From Modicisalibacter sp033446685 (GTDB lineage Bacteria; Pseudomonadota; Gammaproteobacteria; Pseudomonadales; Halomonadaceae), in NCBI RefSeq assembly GCF_033446685.1, contig NZ_JAWQLY010000005.1, positions 62,001 through 126,000 on the forward strand: a DNA stretch of 64,000 bases, read 5' to 3'. Below the pieces are notes generated by a model that worked only from the letters and a program-made list of their open reading frames with translations, searched no databases and was not told the origin of the DNA. Within the stretch, counting starts at the first letter, position 1. Each line of letters opens with the position of its first letter. Shown here piece after piece: positions 48,719-59,648 of the stretch. The translations under genes were made by a program, and so were the position numbers.

Positions 48719-51175
48719 CTAGTGCAAGGCATGCGCGTCGCCGGGTAGCGTGTCGACATGCAGCGGCGCCCAATGACGCGGCCTAGCGCCAGGAAAGTCC
48801 AGGCTGGCCCAACTACCCGCCAGGGGGGGGGCACCGCTTAGCCAGGCGGTCAACGCCTGAGCGAATCCGTCGAGCAGCGTAGTGCGCTCCTCGGTCTCGC
48901 CCATGAAGAAGGAGAAACCGGCATAGAGCCCCTGAGCATAACCGCGCCAGTTGCCATAATGCTGCTGTGCCAGGCGCAGGGCGCTGTCGAGCCGGGCACT
49001 GAAGTCGCCGGTATCCAGCCAGCCGAGGCAACGCCCCGCCACCGCCAGATCCACGGCCTGGGCGATGTCCCAGGCGGCCAGGTCGGCATCGTTGCAGCCG
49101 GCATCGTTGTCACGCACCCGCCGCAACCGTAGCAGATGATTGCGCGCCTCCTCGTCGCAGTCGCCGGACTCGAGGATGGCGATCTCCTCTTCGAGACGCG
49201 GCCTGTTGAGGGTATAGGGCGCATAGTTGATCTGGTATTCCTGACGATCGCCCGCCTCGAGCAGGAAATCCAGGAAATCCTCGAGCTCGCCGGCGCCGTG
49301 CAGTGCGTATTGCTCCTCGAGCCACTGGGCGGTGATCTCACGCTCGGCGTGCCCCTCGGGCTGCGGCTCGGTCCAGATCCCGGGATTGAGCGGACCCGCC
49401 AGCGCCAGCGCGGTGAAGCGCGACAGCGTCGGCCGCGGGCCGGGCTCCTGCCAGGCAACCTGACGCCAGTCGAGCCAATGGAAGAGACTGCCCGGGTCGT
49501 CGCGATGCCAGCGTATCTCGTGCACCAGATCGTCGTCGGGCAGTTCCGGCAGCGCCGCCTCCCAGGCCGCCCAGGCATCCAGCAGGCGCCGCGAGTCGGG
49601 ATAGAAGCGACACAGCACGCCCCGCAGCGACTCGACGAGCGCCTGCAAGCCTGCCGCATCGAAGTCGCCACTGTCACCGGCCATCAGCAGGTAGAAAGCG
49701 TACTTCTCGGCCATGTGAATCGTTGCGGCGTGGCGCACGCACCGCTTGAGCGCATCGCGCATCGACACGGCGTCATCGGGCGGACGCCCGAACGGCGTGG
49801 TTATCGCAGGCAGCGCCCCATGGGCGGCATCGGCGGCGAGCTGATTGAGGTGATGCGCCTGAGCGGGAAGCCAGAAACGCGCCAACCCGGCCACGCCCTC
49901 ATCGGGCAGCAAGCCGAGCGTCTCCTGCAGGTAGCGCCGCACGTCCTTGCGGCGTGGCTCGTCGACGTCCGGCGGGATGCCCTGGCGGTAGAGCAGGTCC
50001 GGTTCGCGCACCGAGGCCAGCGCCAACAGCCAGTGGCGCGCATCGCGTCGCCAGCCACGCAGGAATTGCCCGGCGGACTGGCGCTGGGCGTCGTCGAGCA
50101 GCGCCTGAAGCGGCACCTGCCAGGGACTCAGCGGCGAGTGCAGCAGCACATGCCAGTCGGCGCCGTGGCTGGCCAGCATGTCGCGGCTCTCGAACAGGCT
50201 ATGGCCGCGCTGGTAGGCCAGCGTCACAGCCGTCCAATCGCTGTAGCGGCGCATCAGCAGATCGCCTGCATGCGTCGCGAACGACTCGGCTTCGTCGCGC
50301 TCAAGCCAGCCCAGCGTGGCGCCGGCATAGGCCAGGTCGACCAGCCGCAGCCAGTCCCAGGCCGCCCATTCGAGCGGTTCGCCGCGTTCGAGAAAGCCCA
50401 GCAGCACGCGCCCGTAGCGACGCTGTTCGCCGAGCCCCGCAAGCCAGACCGGTCGCGCCTGGACGTCCATCTCGACCAGCCGTGCGGCATCGATATCCCA
50501 GGCATAGCGCTGGCCCTGTGCCGCCAGCCATAGCAGCACGCGGATCAGTTCGTCGCGATCGCGAATCTGCCAGCCGCTGTCGAGCCAGGCCTCGACGTCC
50601 GGCCAGTCGAGCGCCCGGCTCGGCGGCGACTCCAGCAGCGGCGCGAAAGCCGCGCGCAGACGCCAGGCGGGATGCGCCTGCGCCCAGTGCAGGCCGCGCG
50701 AGCGATGTTCCAGCGTGGCGGCCAGCAGTTCCCAGGTGATCCCCTCGCCATCGCGCTCGAGTTGCGACAACGCCTCGCCGCTCTGGGCGAAAGCCTCGTC
50801 GCCATGCACCCAACCACTCTCGAGGCGCGCGCGCCGCAGCGCCGACAGCCACCCGTCGAGCGTGGCGTGATCGCGCTGGATCGCCCCCGCCAGTTCGACC
50901 AGCCAGGCCTCCGCGCGATTCGCCGTCAGCCAGCCGGCGGCCCGGGCCAATGCGATGAGTTCGAGCGCGGTCAGCCGTACCTGCGGATTGGCCCGTTCGG
51001 TCCCGCCCGGGAACGCCTCGAGCAATCGCCAGCCCAGCTCGCCCCGCTCGGCAACGCCCAGCTGCATGAGTCGTTCGGCGGCCAGCGTCGGATCAAGCGA
51101 CGCCGGTTCGGGATCGAACGCCCAGCCGCACAGCACCAACTGCTGAGCCCACCAGGCATGGAGTGGATCGGCCAA
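48719..51175 (-). CDS. Large DUF1266 protein with repeated modules (YbeU/YbeR-like)
   Basis: An 818-residue soluble protein without signal peptide or transmembrane segment, rich in Trp, Leu and acidic residues. Two clear DUF1266-type modules begin near residue 271 (AWDWLRLVDLAYAGATLGWL, then YSDWTAVTLAYQRGHSLF) and near 702 (AWDIAQAVDLAVAGRCLGWL, then YGNWRGYAQGLYAGFSFF). A weaker one is near 67 (TALELIALARAAGWLT). E. coli YbeR and YbeU share this domain and sit near J-domain and Hsp70 genes; no chaperone gene is adjacent here. Function unknown. Confidence 0.8.
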   Translation of the reverse strand: MADPLHAWWAQQLVLCGWAFDPEPASLDPTLAAERLMQLGVAERGELGWRLLEAFPGGTERANPQVRLTALELIALARAAGWLTANRAEAWLVELAGAIQRDHATLDGWLSALRRARLESGWVHGDEAFAQSGEALSQLERDGEGITWELLAATLEHRSRGLHWAQAHPAWRLRAAFAPLLESPPSRALDWPDVEAWLDSGWQIRDRDELIRVLLWLAAQGQRYAWDIDAARLVEMDVQARPVWLAGLGEQRRYGRVLLGFLERGEPLEWAAWDWLRLVDLAYAGATLGWLERDEAESFATHAGDLLMRRYSDWTAVTLAYQRGHSLFESRDMLASHGADWHVLLHSPLSPWQVPLQALLDDAQRQSAGQFLRGWRRDARHWLLALASVREPDLLYRQGIPPDVDEPRRKDVRRYLQETLGLLPDEGVAGLARFWLPAQAHHLNQLAADAAHGALPAITTPFGRPPDDAVSMRDALKRCVRHAATIHMAEKYAFYLLMAGDSGDFDAAGLQALVESLRGVLCRFYPDSRRLLDAWAAWEAALPELPDDDLVHEIRWHRDDPGSLFHWLDWRQVAWQEPGPRPTLSRFTALALAGPLNPGIWTEPQPEGHAEREITAQWLEEQYALHGAGELEDFLDFLLEAGDRQEYQINYAPYTLNRPRLEEEIAILESGDCDEEARNHLLRLRRVRDNDAGCNDADLAAWDIAQAVDLAVAGRCLGWLDTGDFSARLDSALRLAQQHYGNWRGYAQGLYAGFSFFMGETEERTTLLDGFAQALTAWLSGAPPLAGSWASLDFPGARPRHWAPLHVDTLPGDAHALH

Positions 51176-51262
51176 GGGACACCTCTATCGCTAGCGAACG
51201 GTAAATCGGGCGAAATAGTGTAACGGAAAAGTGTCGCTTACACCGATGACCTATGTACGCGT

Positions 51263-51287
51263 CCAAGCATGCGTGGAAAATGCTTGG
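51263..51287. promoter_or_regulatory. Inverted repeat upstream of gabD
   Basis: CCAAGCAT-N9-ATGCTTGG, a perfect 8-bp inverted repeat in the 186-nt gap between the DUF1266 gene and gabD, 75 nt before the gabD start. It is a good candidate operator for control of the gab genes. No gabR/gabC-like regulator gene is adjacent. Confidence 0.5.
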
Positions 51288-51361
51288 CGAAGTGTTTTAA
51301 ATATCACACACTACGTAAAACATATCACCAAACATTCACTTGCCCACACTGGAGCCCCGTC

Positions 51362-52810
51362 ATGGCATCGATCCTTCCCGACTTCCTGATTCCCCGGGCC
51401 TACATCGCCGGTCAGTGGTGCGATGCGGACCGTCATTTCGCAGTCAGCAACCCCGCCAACGGCGAGCTTCTCGCCGAGGTGCCCGATCTGGACACCGACG
51501 CGGCGCGCGAGGCGATCGCCGCCGCCGAAGCGGCCTGGCCGGCATGGCGGCGGTTGCCGGCCAAGCAACGCGCCGCCCTGCTGCGCACCTGGTTCGAACT
51601 GATCATCGCCAACCAGGAGGAGCTGGCCCGGTTGATGACCCTCGAACAGGGCAAGCCGCTCGCGGAGTCGCGCGGCGAGGTCGGCTATGGCGCCGCCTTC
51701 ATCGAATACTATGCCGAGGAAGCCAAGCGCATCGCCGGCGAGACGTTGCCCAGCCACGGCGTCGACAAGCGCATCCTGGTGTTTCGCGAACCGGTGGGCG
51801 TGGTCGCGGCGATCACCCCCTGGAACTTTCCGCTGGCGATGATTACCCGCAAGTGCGCACCGGCACTGGCCGCCGGTTGTCCGGTGGTGGTCAAGCCGGC
51901 CGAGGCGACGCCTCTGACCGCGCTGGCGCTGGCCGGCCTGGCCGAGCGTGCCGGACTGCCGGCCGGGGTGTTCAACGTGGTGACCGCGTCGCGCCCCGCG
52001 GCCATCGGCGAGGTTCTGACCACCGACCCGCGGGTGCGCAAGGTCTCGTTCACCGGCTCGACGCCGGTCGGCAAGCGGCTGTTGGCGCAGTGCGCCGAGA
52101 GCGTCAAGAAGGTATCCATGGAGCTCGGTGGCAATGCCCCGTTCATCGTTTTCGACGATGCCGACCTGGATGCGGCGGTGGAAGGCGCCATTGCCTCCAA
52201 GTTTCGCAACTCGGGGCAAACCTGCGTATGCACGAATCGCTTGCTGGTACAGGCCAATGTGTACGACGCTTTCCTAGACAAGCTGGCCAAGCGCGTTGGC
52301 CAGCTAAAGGTAGGCAATGGCCTGGAGGGCGATGTGGTGCAGGGACCGCTGATCAATGCGGCGGCGGTGAGCAAGGTCGAATCGCACATCGCCGATGCGC
52401 TCGACAAGGGCGCGCGGCTGGTCTGCGGCGGCGCGCCACACGCCCTGGGCGGCACGTTTTTCCAGCCCACCGTGATCGCCGATGTAACGGCCGAGATGCG
52501 GGTCGCGGGCGAGGAGACCTTCGGCCCGCTGGCACCGGTCTTCCGCTTCGAACATGATGAGGAAGCCATCGCCATGGCCAACGACACCGAGTTCGGCCTC
52601 GCTGCCTACTTCTATGCGCGTGACTACCGACGCATCTGGCACGTCATGGAACAGCTGGAATACGGCATGGTAGCCGTCAACGAGGGCCTGCTCTCGACCG
52701 AACTGGCGCCGTTCGGCGGCGTCAAGGAATCGGGCCTCGGGCGCGAGGGATCGCGCCACGGGCTCGAAGATTTTACCGAACTGAAGTATGTCTGCGTCGG
52801 CGGACTCTGA
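51362..52810 (+). CDS. gabD: Succinate-semialdehyde dehydrogenase (NADP+) GabD
   Basis: A 482-residue aldehyde dehydrogenase that oxidises succinic semialdehyde to succinate, the last step of GABA breakdown. The catalytic residues are E254 in MELGGNAP and C288 in NSGQTCVC, the same position and total length as E. coli GabD. A second cysteine (C290) two residues on is also as in E. coli. CTGGAG precedes the ATG. gabT follows after 32 nt. Confidence 0.95.
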   Translation: MASILPDFLIPRAYIAGQWCDADRHFAVSNPANGELLAEVPDLDTDAAREAIAAAEAAWPAWRRLPAKQRAALLRTWFELIIANQEELARLMTLEQGKPLAESRGEVGYGAAFIEYYAEEAKRIAGETLPSHGVDKRILVFREPVGVVAAITPWNFPLAMITRKCAPALAAGCPVVVKPAEATPLTALALAGLAERAGLPAGVFNVVTASRPAAIGEVLTTDPRVRKVSFTGSTPVGKRLLAQCAESVKKVSMELGGNAPFIVFDDADLDAAVEGAIASKFRNSGQTCVCTNRLLVQANVYDAFLDKLAKRVGQLKVGNGLEGDVVQGPLINAAAVSKVESHIADALDKGARLVCGGAPHALGGTFFQPTVIADVTAEMRVAGEETFGPLAPVFRFEHDEEAIAMANDTEFGLAAYFYARDYRRIWHVMEQLEYGMVAVNEGLLSTELAPFGGVKESGLGREGSRHGLEDFTELKYVCVGGL

Positions 52811-52842
52811 AACGCCCAACGCCTTGCACAAGGAGGCCATGC

Positions 52843-54141
52843 ATGAATAACGCTCAGCTCAACGAACTCAAGAAACGCTATGTCGCCAACGGTGCCGCCA
52901 GTCCGGCCGAGCATTTCGCCGATCGTGCCGAGAACGCCGAAGTCTGGGACGCCGACGGCAAGCGCTTCATCGACTTCGCCGGCGGCATCGGTGTGCTCAA
53001 CATCGGCCATCGCCATCCCAAGGTGGTCGAGGCGGTCAAGGCTCAGCTCGACAAGGTGATGCATACCTGCCAGACCGTCATGCCCTATGAAGGCTACGTG
53101 AAGGTGGCCGAGAAGCTCAGCCAGATCACCCCGGTGCGCGGCCATGCCAAGGTCATGCTGGCCAATTCCGGCGCCGAGGCGCTGGAAAACGCCGTCAAGA
53201 TCGCCCGTGCCGCGACCGGCCGCAACAACGTCATCTGCTTCGACGGCGGCTATCACGGCCGGACCTTCATGACCATGGCCATGAACGGTAAGGTCGCGCC
53301 CTACCAGACCGACTTCGGCAGCATGCCGGGCAATGTGTTCCGCGCGCCGTACCCGGTGGCGTACCACGGGGTCAGCGAGGACGAAGCGCTGCGCGGCCTG
53401 AAGATGGCGATCAAGACCGACGCCAACCCCAAGGATACCGCGGCCATCGTGCTCGAGCCGGTGCTCGGCGAAGGCGGTTTCTACGCCGCTCCGACGAGCT
53501 TTCTGAAGAAGGTTCGCGAGATCTGCGACGAACACGGCATGCTGATGATCGTCGACGAGGTCCAGAGCGGCTTCGGGCGTACCGGCAAGATGTTCGCCAT
53601 CGAGCACAGCGGCGTGGAGCCGGACATCATCACCATGGCCAAGAGCATGGCGGACGGCATGCCGATTTCCGCCGTCGTCGGTACCGACAAGCACATGGAC
53701 GCTTCCGGTGGCAACTCGCTGGGCGGCACCTACACCGGCAGTCCGGTTTCCTGCGCAGCGACCCTGGCGGTTCTGGACGTGTTCGAACAGGAGGACATTC
53801 TCGCCAAGAGCCAGGCGCTGGGCGACAAGCTGGCCAAGCGCTTCGCCAGCTGGCAGCAGCAGTTCGACTGCCTCGACAACCCCCGCAACATGGGCGCCAT
53901 GGCGGCCTTCGAGCTGGTTTCCGACAAGGCCAACCATACGCCGGATGCCGAGCTGACCGGGGCGCTGTGCAAGAAGGCCCGCGAGAAGGGGCTGATCCTG
54001 CTGTCCTGCGGAATGTACGGCAATACCATCCGCTTTCTGATGCCGGTCACCATTCAGGACGAGGTGCTCGAGGAAGGCCTGGACATCATCGAATCGGCCC
54101 TCGCCGAGCTGGTCGGACAGAAGCAGACGGCCAACGCCTGA
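52843..54141 (+). CDS. gabT: 4-aminobutyrate aminotransferase GabT
   Basis: A 432-residue class III aminotransferase that converts GABA and 2-oxoglutarate to succinic semialdehyde and glutamate. The PLP lysine is in TMAKSMADGMP (K267). The signatures DEVQSGFGRTGKMF and FDGGYHGRTFMTMAM are clear. It forms an operon with gabD and ends at a strong terminator. The resulting glutamate can be fed to the large glutamate dehydrogenase at 12-17 kb. Confidence 0.95.
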   Translation: MNNAQLNELKKRYVANGAASPAEHFADRAENAEVWDADGKRFIDFAGGIGVLNIGHRHPKVVEAVKAQLDKVMHTCQTVMPYEGYVKVAEKLSQITPVRGHAKVMLANSGAEALENAVKIARAATGRNNVICFDGGYHGRTFMTMAMNGKVAPYQTDFGSMPGNVFRAPYPVAYHGVSEDEALRGLKMAIKTDANPKDTAAIVLEPVLGEGGFYAAPTSFLKKVREICDEHGMLMIVDEVQSGFGRTGKMFAIEHSGVEPDIITMAKSMADGMPISAVVGTDKHMDASGGNSLGGTYTGSPVSCAATLAVLDVFEQEDILAKSQALGDKLAKRFASWQQQFDCLDNPRNMGAMAAFELVSDKANHTPDAELTGALCKKAREKGLILLSCGMYGNTIRFLMPVTIQDEVLEEGLDIIESALAELVGQKQTANA

Positions 54142-54177
54142 TATCTGGCCGTTCGTGGTAGCAAGACAGATAGCAAG

Positions 54178-54208
54178 AAAAGCGCCCCGCTCGAAGCGGG
54201 GCGCTTTC
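54178..54208. terminator. Terminator between gabT and katE, bidirectional
   Basis: A perfect stem AAAAGCGCCCCGCT with its complement ending CGCTTT and a CGA loop, flanked by A and T residues. It separates gabT from the convergent katE. Confidence 0.9.
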
Positions 54209-54275
54209 TGTTGCGCTATCGGTATTTCAGAATAATAACGTGACGATCGCCCGCGGCGACCGTCGACGCCCTCAG

Positions 54276-56426
<2,151 letters not shown>

Positions 56427-56661
56427 TATCAAACTCTCCTCGTTTGCTGAAATGGCCCCACCCACCTCAAAGTCACCGCCGAATACCGCCTGTCGATTCC
56501 ATGGCTATCCATTCGGCGGCGTTGTCTTGTACTGCCTTTTTCGTTTGCCTCCTGAAAGGTAGACACGGCGACCCGAGCAGCGCAAACCGACCGGGTATTT
56601 AAATGATGAAGCGTCGGACGGGAACCAGCCCCGGCCGACGCTCATTCGGCCGCCGCTACCG

Positions 56662-56904
56662 TCAGCCCTTGCGCAGCTTGGCGACGATCCACAGCAGCAA
56701 TATGGCGCCCACCGTGGCGGTCACCAGCGAACCGATGATCCCGGTTGAGGCCAGACCGATCAGCCGAAACAGCAACCCACCGAGCACCGCGCCGACGATC
56801 CCCACACCGATATTGCCGAAAATGCCGAACCCGCCACCGCGCATGATATTGCCCGCGATCCAGCCGGCCAGACCACCGATGATCAGCCACAGAATCAAAC
56901 CCAT
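56662..56904 (-). CDS. GlsB/YeaQ/YmgE-family membrane protein
   Basis: An 80-residue protein with three predicted transmembrane segments and abundant glycine (MGLILWLIIGGLAGWIAGNI, then GGGFGIFGNIGVGIVGAVLGG). This is the transglycosylase-associated-protein family, small stress-induced membrane proteins of unclear function. The ATG at 56904 follows GGGAGT; a GTG at 56922 is an alternative. It lies upstream of katE on the same strand, though 236 nt from it. Confidence 0.9.
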   Translation of the reverse strand: MGLILWLIIGGLAGWIAGNIMRGGGFGIFGNIGVGIVGAVLGGLLFRLIGLASTGIIGSLVTATVGAILLLWIVAKLRKG

Positions 56905-56965
56905 ACTCAAGACTCCCTTCACTTTTTCCTATCGAAATGGCCTACCCAGCCTGCCACAGCAGGGC

Positions 56966-57514
56966 TCAGAATGACGAGCCGGGCTGGGTGAGAAAGGCTT
57001 CCTCCTCGGGCGTCGAGGAGCGCCCGAGTATAGCGTTGCGATGCGGGTAACGACCGAATCGGACGATGATCTCATGATGGCGCCGCTCGAACTTGAGGTT
57101 CTCTTCGAGCCCCGGCTGGGCGAAAAGCCGCAGTGCCTCGTCATGCACGGCCAGCGATTCGCTGTGCATGTAGGGCATGTACAAAAAAGCGCGCTGAGCA
57201 ACCTGCAAGTGCCGGTCGGCGTCCTGGGCCACCGCGACCTGCGCCAGGGCCAGCGCCTGGGGGTCATGGGCGAACGCCTCCGGGCGGTCGCGGAAGAGAT
57301 TGCGCGAGAACTGGTCGAGCAGCAGGATTTCCGCCAGCCGCCCCTGCGGCGACTCACGCCAGGTCCAGAGTTCATTGGCCCTGGCCGCCTCATGCAACGC
57401 GGCGAAGCGATCGCCGATATGTCGGTCCAGGCGCGCATCCTTGGCGAACCACTGCTTGGCGCCGAGGGTTTCGAACCAGAAATTCAATACCCGCTGTGCT
57501 GACGTCTCGGCCAT
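56966..57514 (-). CDS. DUF924 family protein
   Basis: A 182-residue soluble, mainly helical protein. The family blocks are clear: VLNFWFETLGAKQWFAKD, ILLLDQFSRNLFRDRPEAFA, RAFLYMPYMHSESLAVH, and RFGRYPHRNAILGR followed by STPEEEAFL. The DUF924 family is widespread, TPR-like in fold, and without an established function. It is codirectional with the GlsB-type gene, 61 nt upstream. Confidence 0.92.
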   Translation of the reverse strand: MAETSAQRVLNFWFETLGAKQWFAKDARLDRHIGDRFAALHEAARANELWTWRESPQGRLAEILLLDQFSRNLFRDRPEAFAHDPQALALAQVAVAQDADRHLQVAQRAFLYMPYMHSESLAVHDEALRLFAQPGLEENLKFERRHHEIIVRFGRYPHRNAILGRSSTPEEEAFLTQPGSSF

Positions 57515-57832
57515 GGGCGCTCCTGTGTCGCAATCCGCGTTGCCCGTCCGGGCTCATTAACGGCCGACTCGAGCCGTCAGCCGGGATCCAGCCCTCAGCA
57601 TAGCCGCTGAGAGGCGATATCTGTAAGGCGGCTCGCGGCAAGACGCCTGCAGCGCGGCGCCTACTATGGTCGTTCTGCAACGAACCATTGCAGGTTCAAA
57701 CCGACATTGCCGGAGCTATGTCCGACAAATGGCTAATGGAAGAATACGCTCATATACTTATACTTTCGTTCAGCCGTGAGCTGCAGCGGAGCCTGCCGCG
57801 CTCGTCAAGCCATCAAAGGATTCCCTCAACCT
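57515..57832. other. 318-nt intergenic region upstream of the symporter gene
   Basis: The region between the divergent DUF924 and symporter genes. It contains a near-perfect inverted repeat with arms ATGGTCGTT and AACGAACCAT (57666-57688, one bulged base), a possible operator. I see no gene or RNA in it. Confidence 0.45.
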
Positions 57833-59434
57833 ATGCATGCCCTAACCCTGATCTCGTTCTTCTTCTTTACCGGGCTGGTCGCCGCGATCACCTGGTGGGT
57901 CACGCACCGAGACGACCACAGCAGCACCCGTGGGTATTTCCTGGCCGGACGCAGCCTGACCTTCCCACTGATCGCCGGCTCGCTACTGATGACCAACCTG
58001 TCCACCGAACAGATGGTCGGTCTCAATGGCAGCGCCTTCAACGACGGTCTGAGCGTCATGGCCTGGGAAGTGGTCGCGGTCATCGCGCTGGTCGCGCTGG
58101 GGCTGTTCTTCCTGCCGCGCTTCCTGCGCAGCGGTATCGCCACGGTGCCGCAGCTGTTGTCGCTGCGTTTCGACAATACCACCCAGCTGATCTGTAACAT
58201 CATCTTCCTGCTGGCCTACGCGGTGATCCTGCTGCCGATCATCCTTTATTCCGGGGCGATCGGCCTGCAGGGCATGCTCGACCTGCCGGGGCTTACCGGC
58301 ATCCAATCCGATACGACCCTGCTGTGGGGCACCGTGTGGGTCGTGGGCATCATCGGTGCGACCTACGCCCTGTTCGGCGGGCTGCGCACCGTGGCCGTGT
58401 CGGACACGCTCAACGGCGTCGGCCTGCTGATCGGCGGCTTCGTGGTCGTCTACTTCGGCCTGCAGGCGGTCAGCGACGGCAACGGCGTGATGGCCGGCTG
58501 GGATATACTCAAGCAACAGACCCCCGAGAAGCTCAACTCGATCGGCGGCCCGGAACAGCAGGTGCCGTTCGCCACGCTGTTCACCGGCGTGCTGCTGATC
58601 AACCTGTTCTACTGGACCACCAACCAGCAGATCATCCAGCGTACCTTCGCCGCCAAGACCCTCGCCGAGGGCCAGAAGGGCGTACTGCTGACCGGTCTGT
58701 TCAAGCTGCTCGGGCCGCTGTACCTGGTGCTGCCGGGGATCATTGCCTACAACCTCTACGCCGGCGAAGGCATCAAGGCCGATGCCGCCTACGGGCACTT
58801 GGTCTTCAATGTCATGCCGCCCTACCTCACCGGCTTCTTTGCCGCGGTGATGGTCGGCGCGATCCTGTCGTCGTTCAACTCGGCGCTCAACAGCACCACC
58901 ACTCTGTTCAGCCTGGGTCTGTACAAGGGCGTGTTCAACAAGAACGCCAGCGAGCAGCAGGTGGTCCGCTCAGGCAAGATCTTCGGCTGGATTATGGCCT
59001 TCGCCTCGATGATCATCGCGCCCTTGTTGGCCGGCCAGGATAGCCTGTTCGGCTACCTGCAGAAGATGAACGCGCTGTACTTCATTCCGATTCTCGCCGT
59101 GGTACTGGTCGGCCTGCTGACCAAGCGGGTACCGGCGATCGCCGCCAAGATCGCCCTGATCGGCGGTTGCCTGGTGATTGCCGCGGTCTACTTCGTCCCG
59201 CCGTTCACCGGCCTGCTCGACTACATCCACAACTTCCACTTCGTGGGTCTGGTATTCGCGCTGCTGGTCGTGATGATGCTGATCATCGGCAAGCTCGCCC
59301 CGCGGGCGACTCCCTGGGTACACGAGGACAGCGGCGAAGTCGACCTGACTCCGTGGAAGGGCGCCATCCCGGCAGGCATCGTGCTGGTGGTGCTGGTCAT
59401 CGCCATCTACGTGGCCTTCGCCGGCGGCGTATAG
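57833..59434 (+). CDS. Solute:sodium symporter, YidK-like (SSS family)
   Basis: A 533-residue carrier with about 14 transmembrane segments. The N-terminus (GYFLAGRSLTFPLIAGSLLM, LSTEQMVGLNG) and the middle block (TNQQIIQRTFAAKTLAEGQK) closely follow E. coli YidK of the sodium/glucose cotransporter family. A sugar or similar solute is likely but unspecified. It starts at the ATG at 57833. No catabolic genes are adjacent. Confidence 0.92.
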   Translation: MHALTLISFFFFTGLVAAITWWVTHRDDHSSTRGYFLAGRSLTFPLIAGSLLMTNLSTEQMVGLNGSAFNDGLSVMAWEVVAVIALVALGLFFLPRFLRSGIATVPQLLSLRFDNTTQLICNIIFLLAYAVILLPIILYSGAIGLQGMLDLPGLTGIQSDTTLLWGTVWVVGIIGATYALFGGLRTVAVSDTLNGVGLLIGGFVVVYFGLQAVSDGNGVMAGWDILKQQTPEKLNSIGGPEQQVPFATLFTGVLLINLFYWTTNQQIIQRTFAAKTLAEGQKGVLLTGLFKLLGPLYLVLPGIIAYNLYAGEGIKADAAYGHLVFNVMPPYLTGFFAAVMVGAILSSFNSALNSTTTLFSLGLYKGVFNKNASEQQVVRSGKIFGWIMAFASMIIAPLLAGQDSLFGYLQKMNALYFIPILAVVLVGLLTKRVPAIAAKIALIGGCLVIAAVYFVPPFTGLLDYIHNFHFVGLVFALLVVMMLIIGKLAPRATPWVHEDSGEVDLTPWKGAIPAGIVLVVLVIAIYVAFAGGV

Positions 59435-59470
59435 TTCCGCTTGTAGCCCGAGCGCTACCCCGCTCCCTGC

Positions 59471-59492
59471 GACCCCGCCCTTCGGCGGGGTC
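59471..59492 (+). terminator. Terminator of the symporter gene
   Basis: GACCCCGCC-CTTC-GGCGGGGTC, a perfect 9-bp stem 36 nt after the stop. The following sequence GCTGCGTTTGT has only a weak T tract. Confidence 0.6.
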
Positions 59493-59648
59493 GCTGCGTT
59501 TGTATCGGACGCAAGCCCTCTTTGGTGGGCCAGCGGGCATTGCCGACATGCCCCGCCGTGGCGACACTGACCTCATAGCCGCCTTGCGAGGCTCGGTATG
59601 TCGCGCCGCTCGACGATGACCTCGCCCTTGCCTATCCGGAGCCCAGAC

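Noticed and set aside
49136..50533. A 465-codon plus-strand frame inside the DUF1266 gene
   Set aside because: Antisense shadow; DUF1266 modules are visible in the minus frame only.
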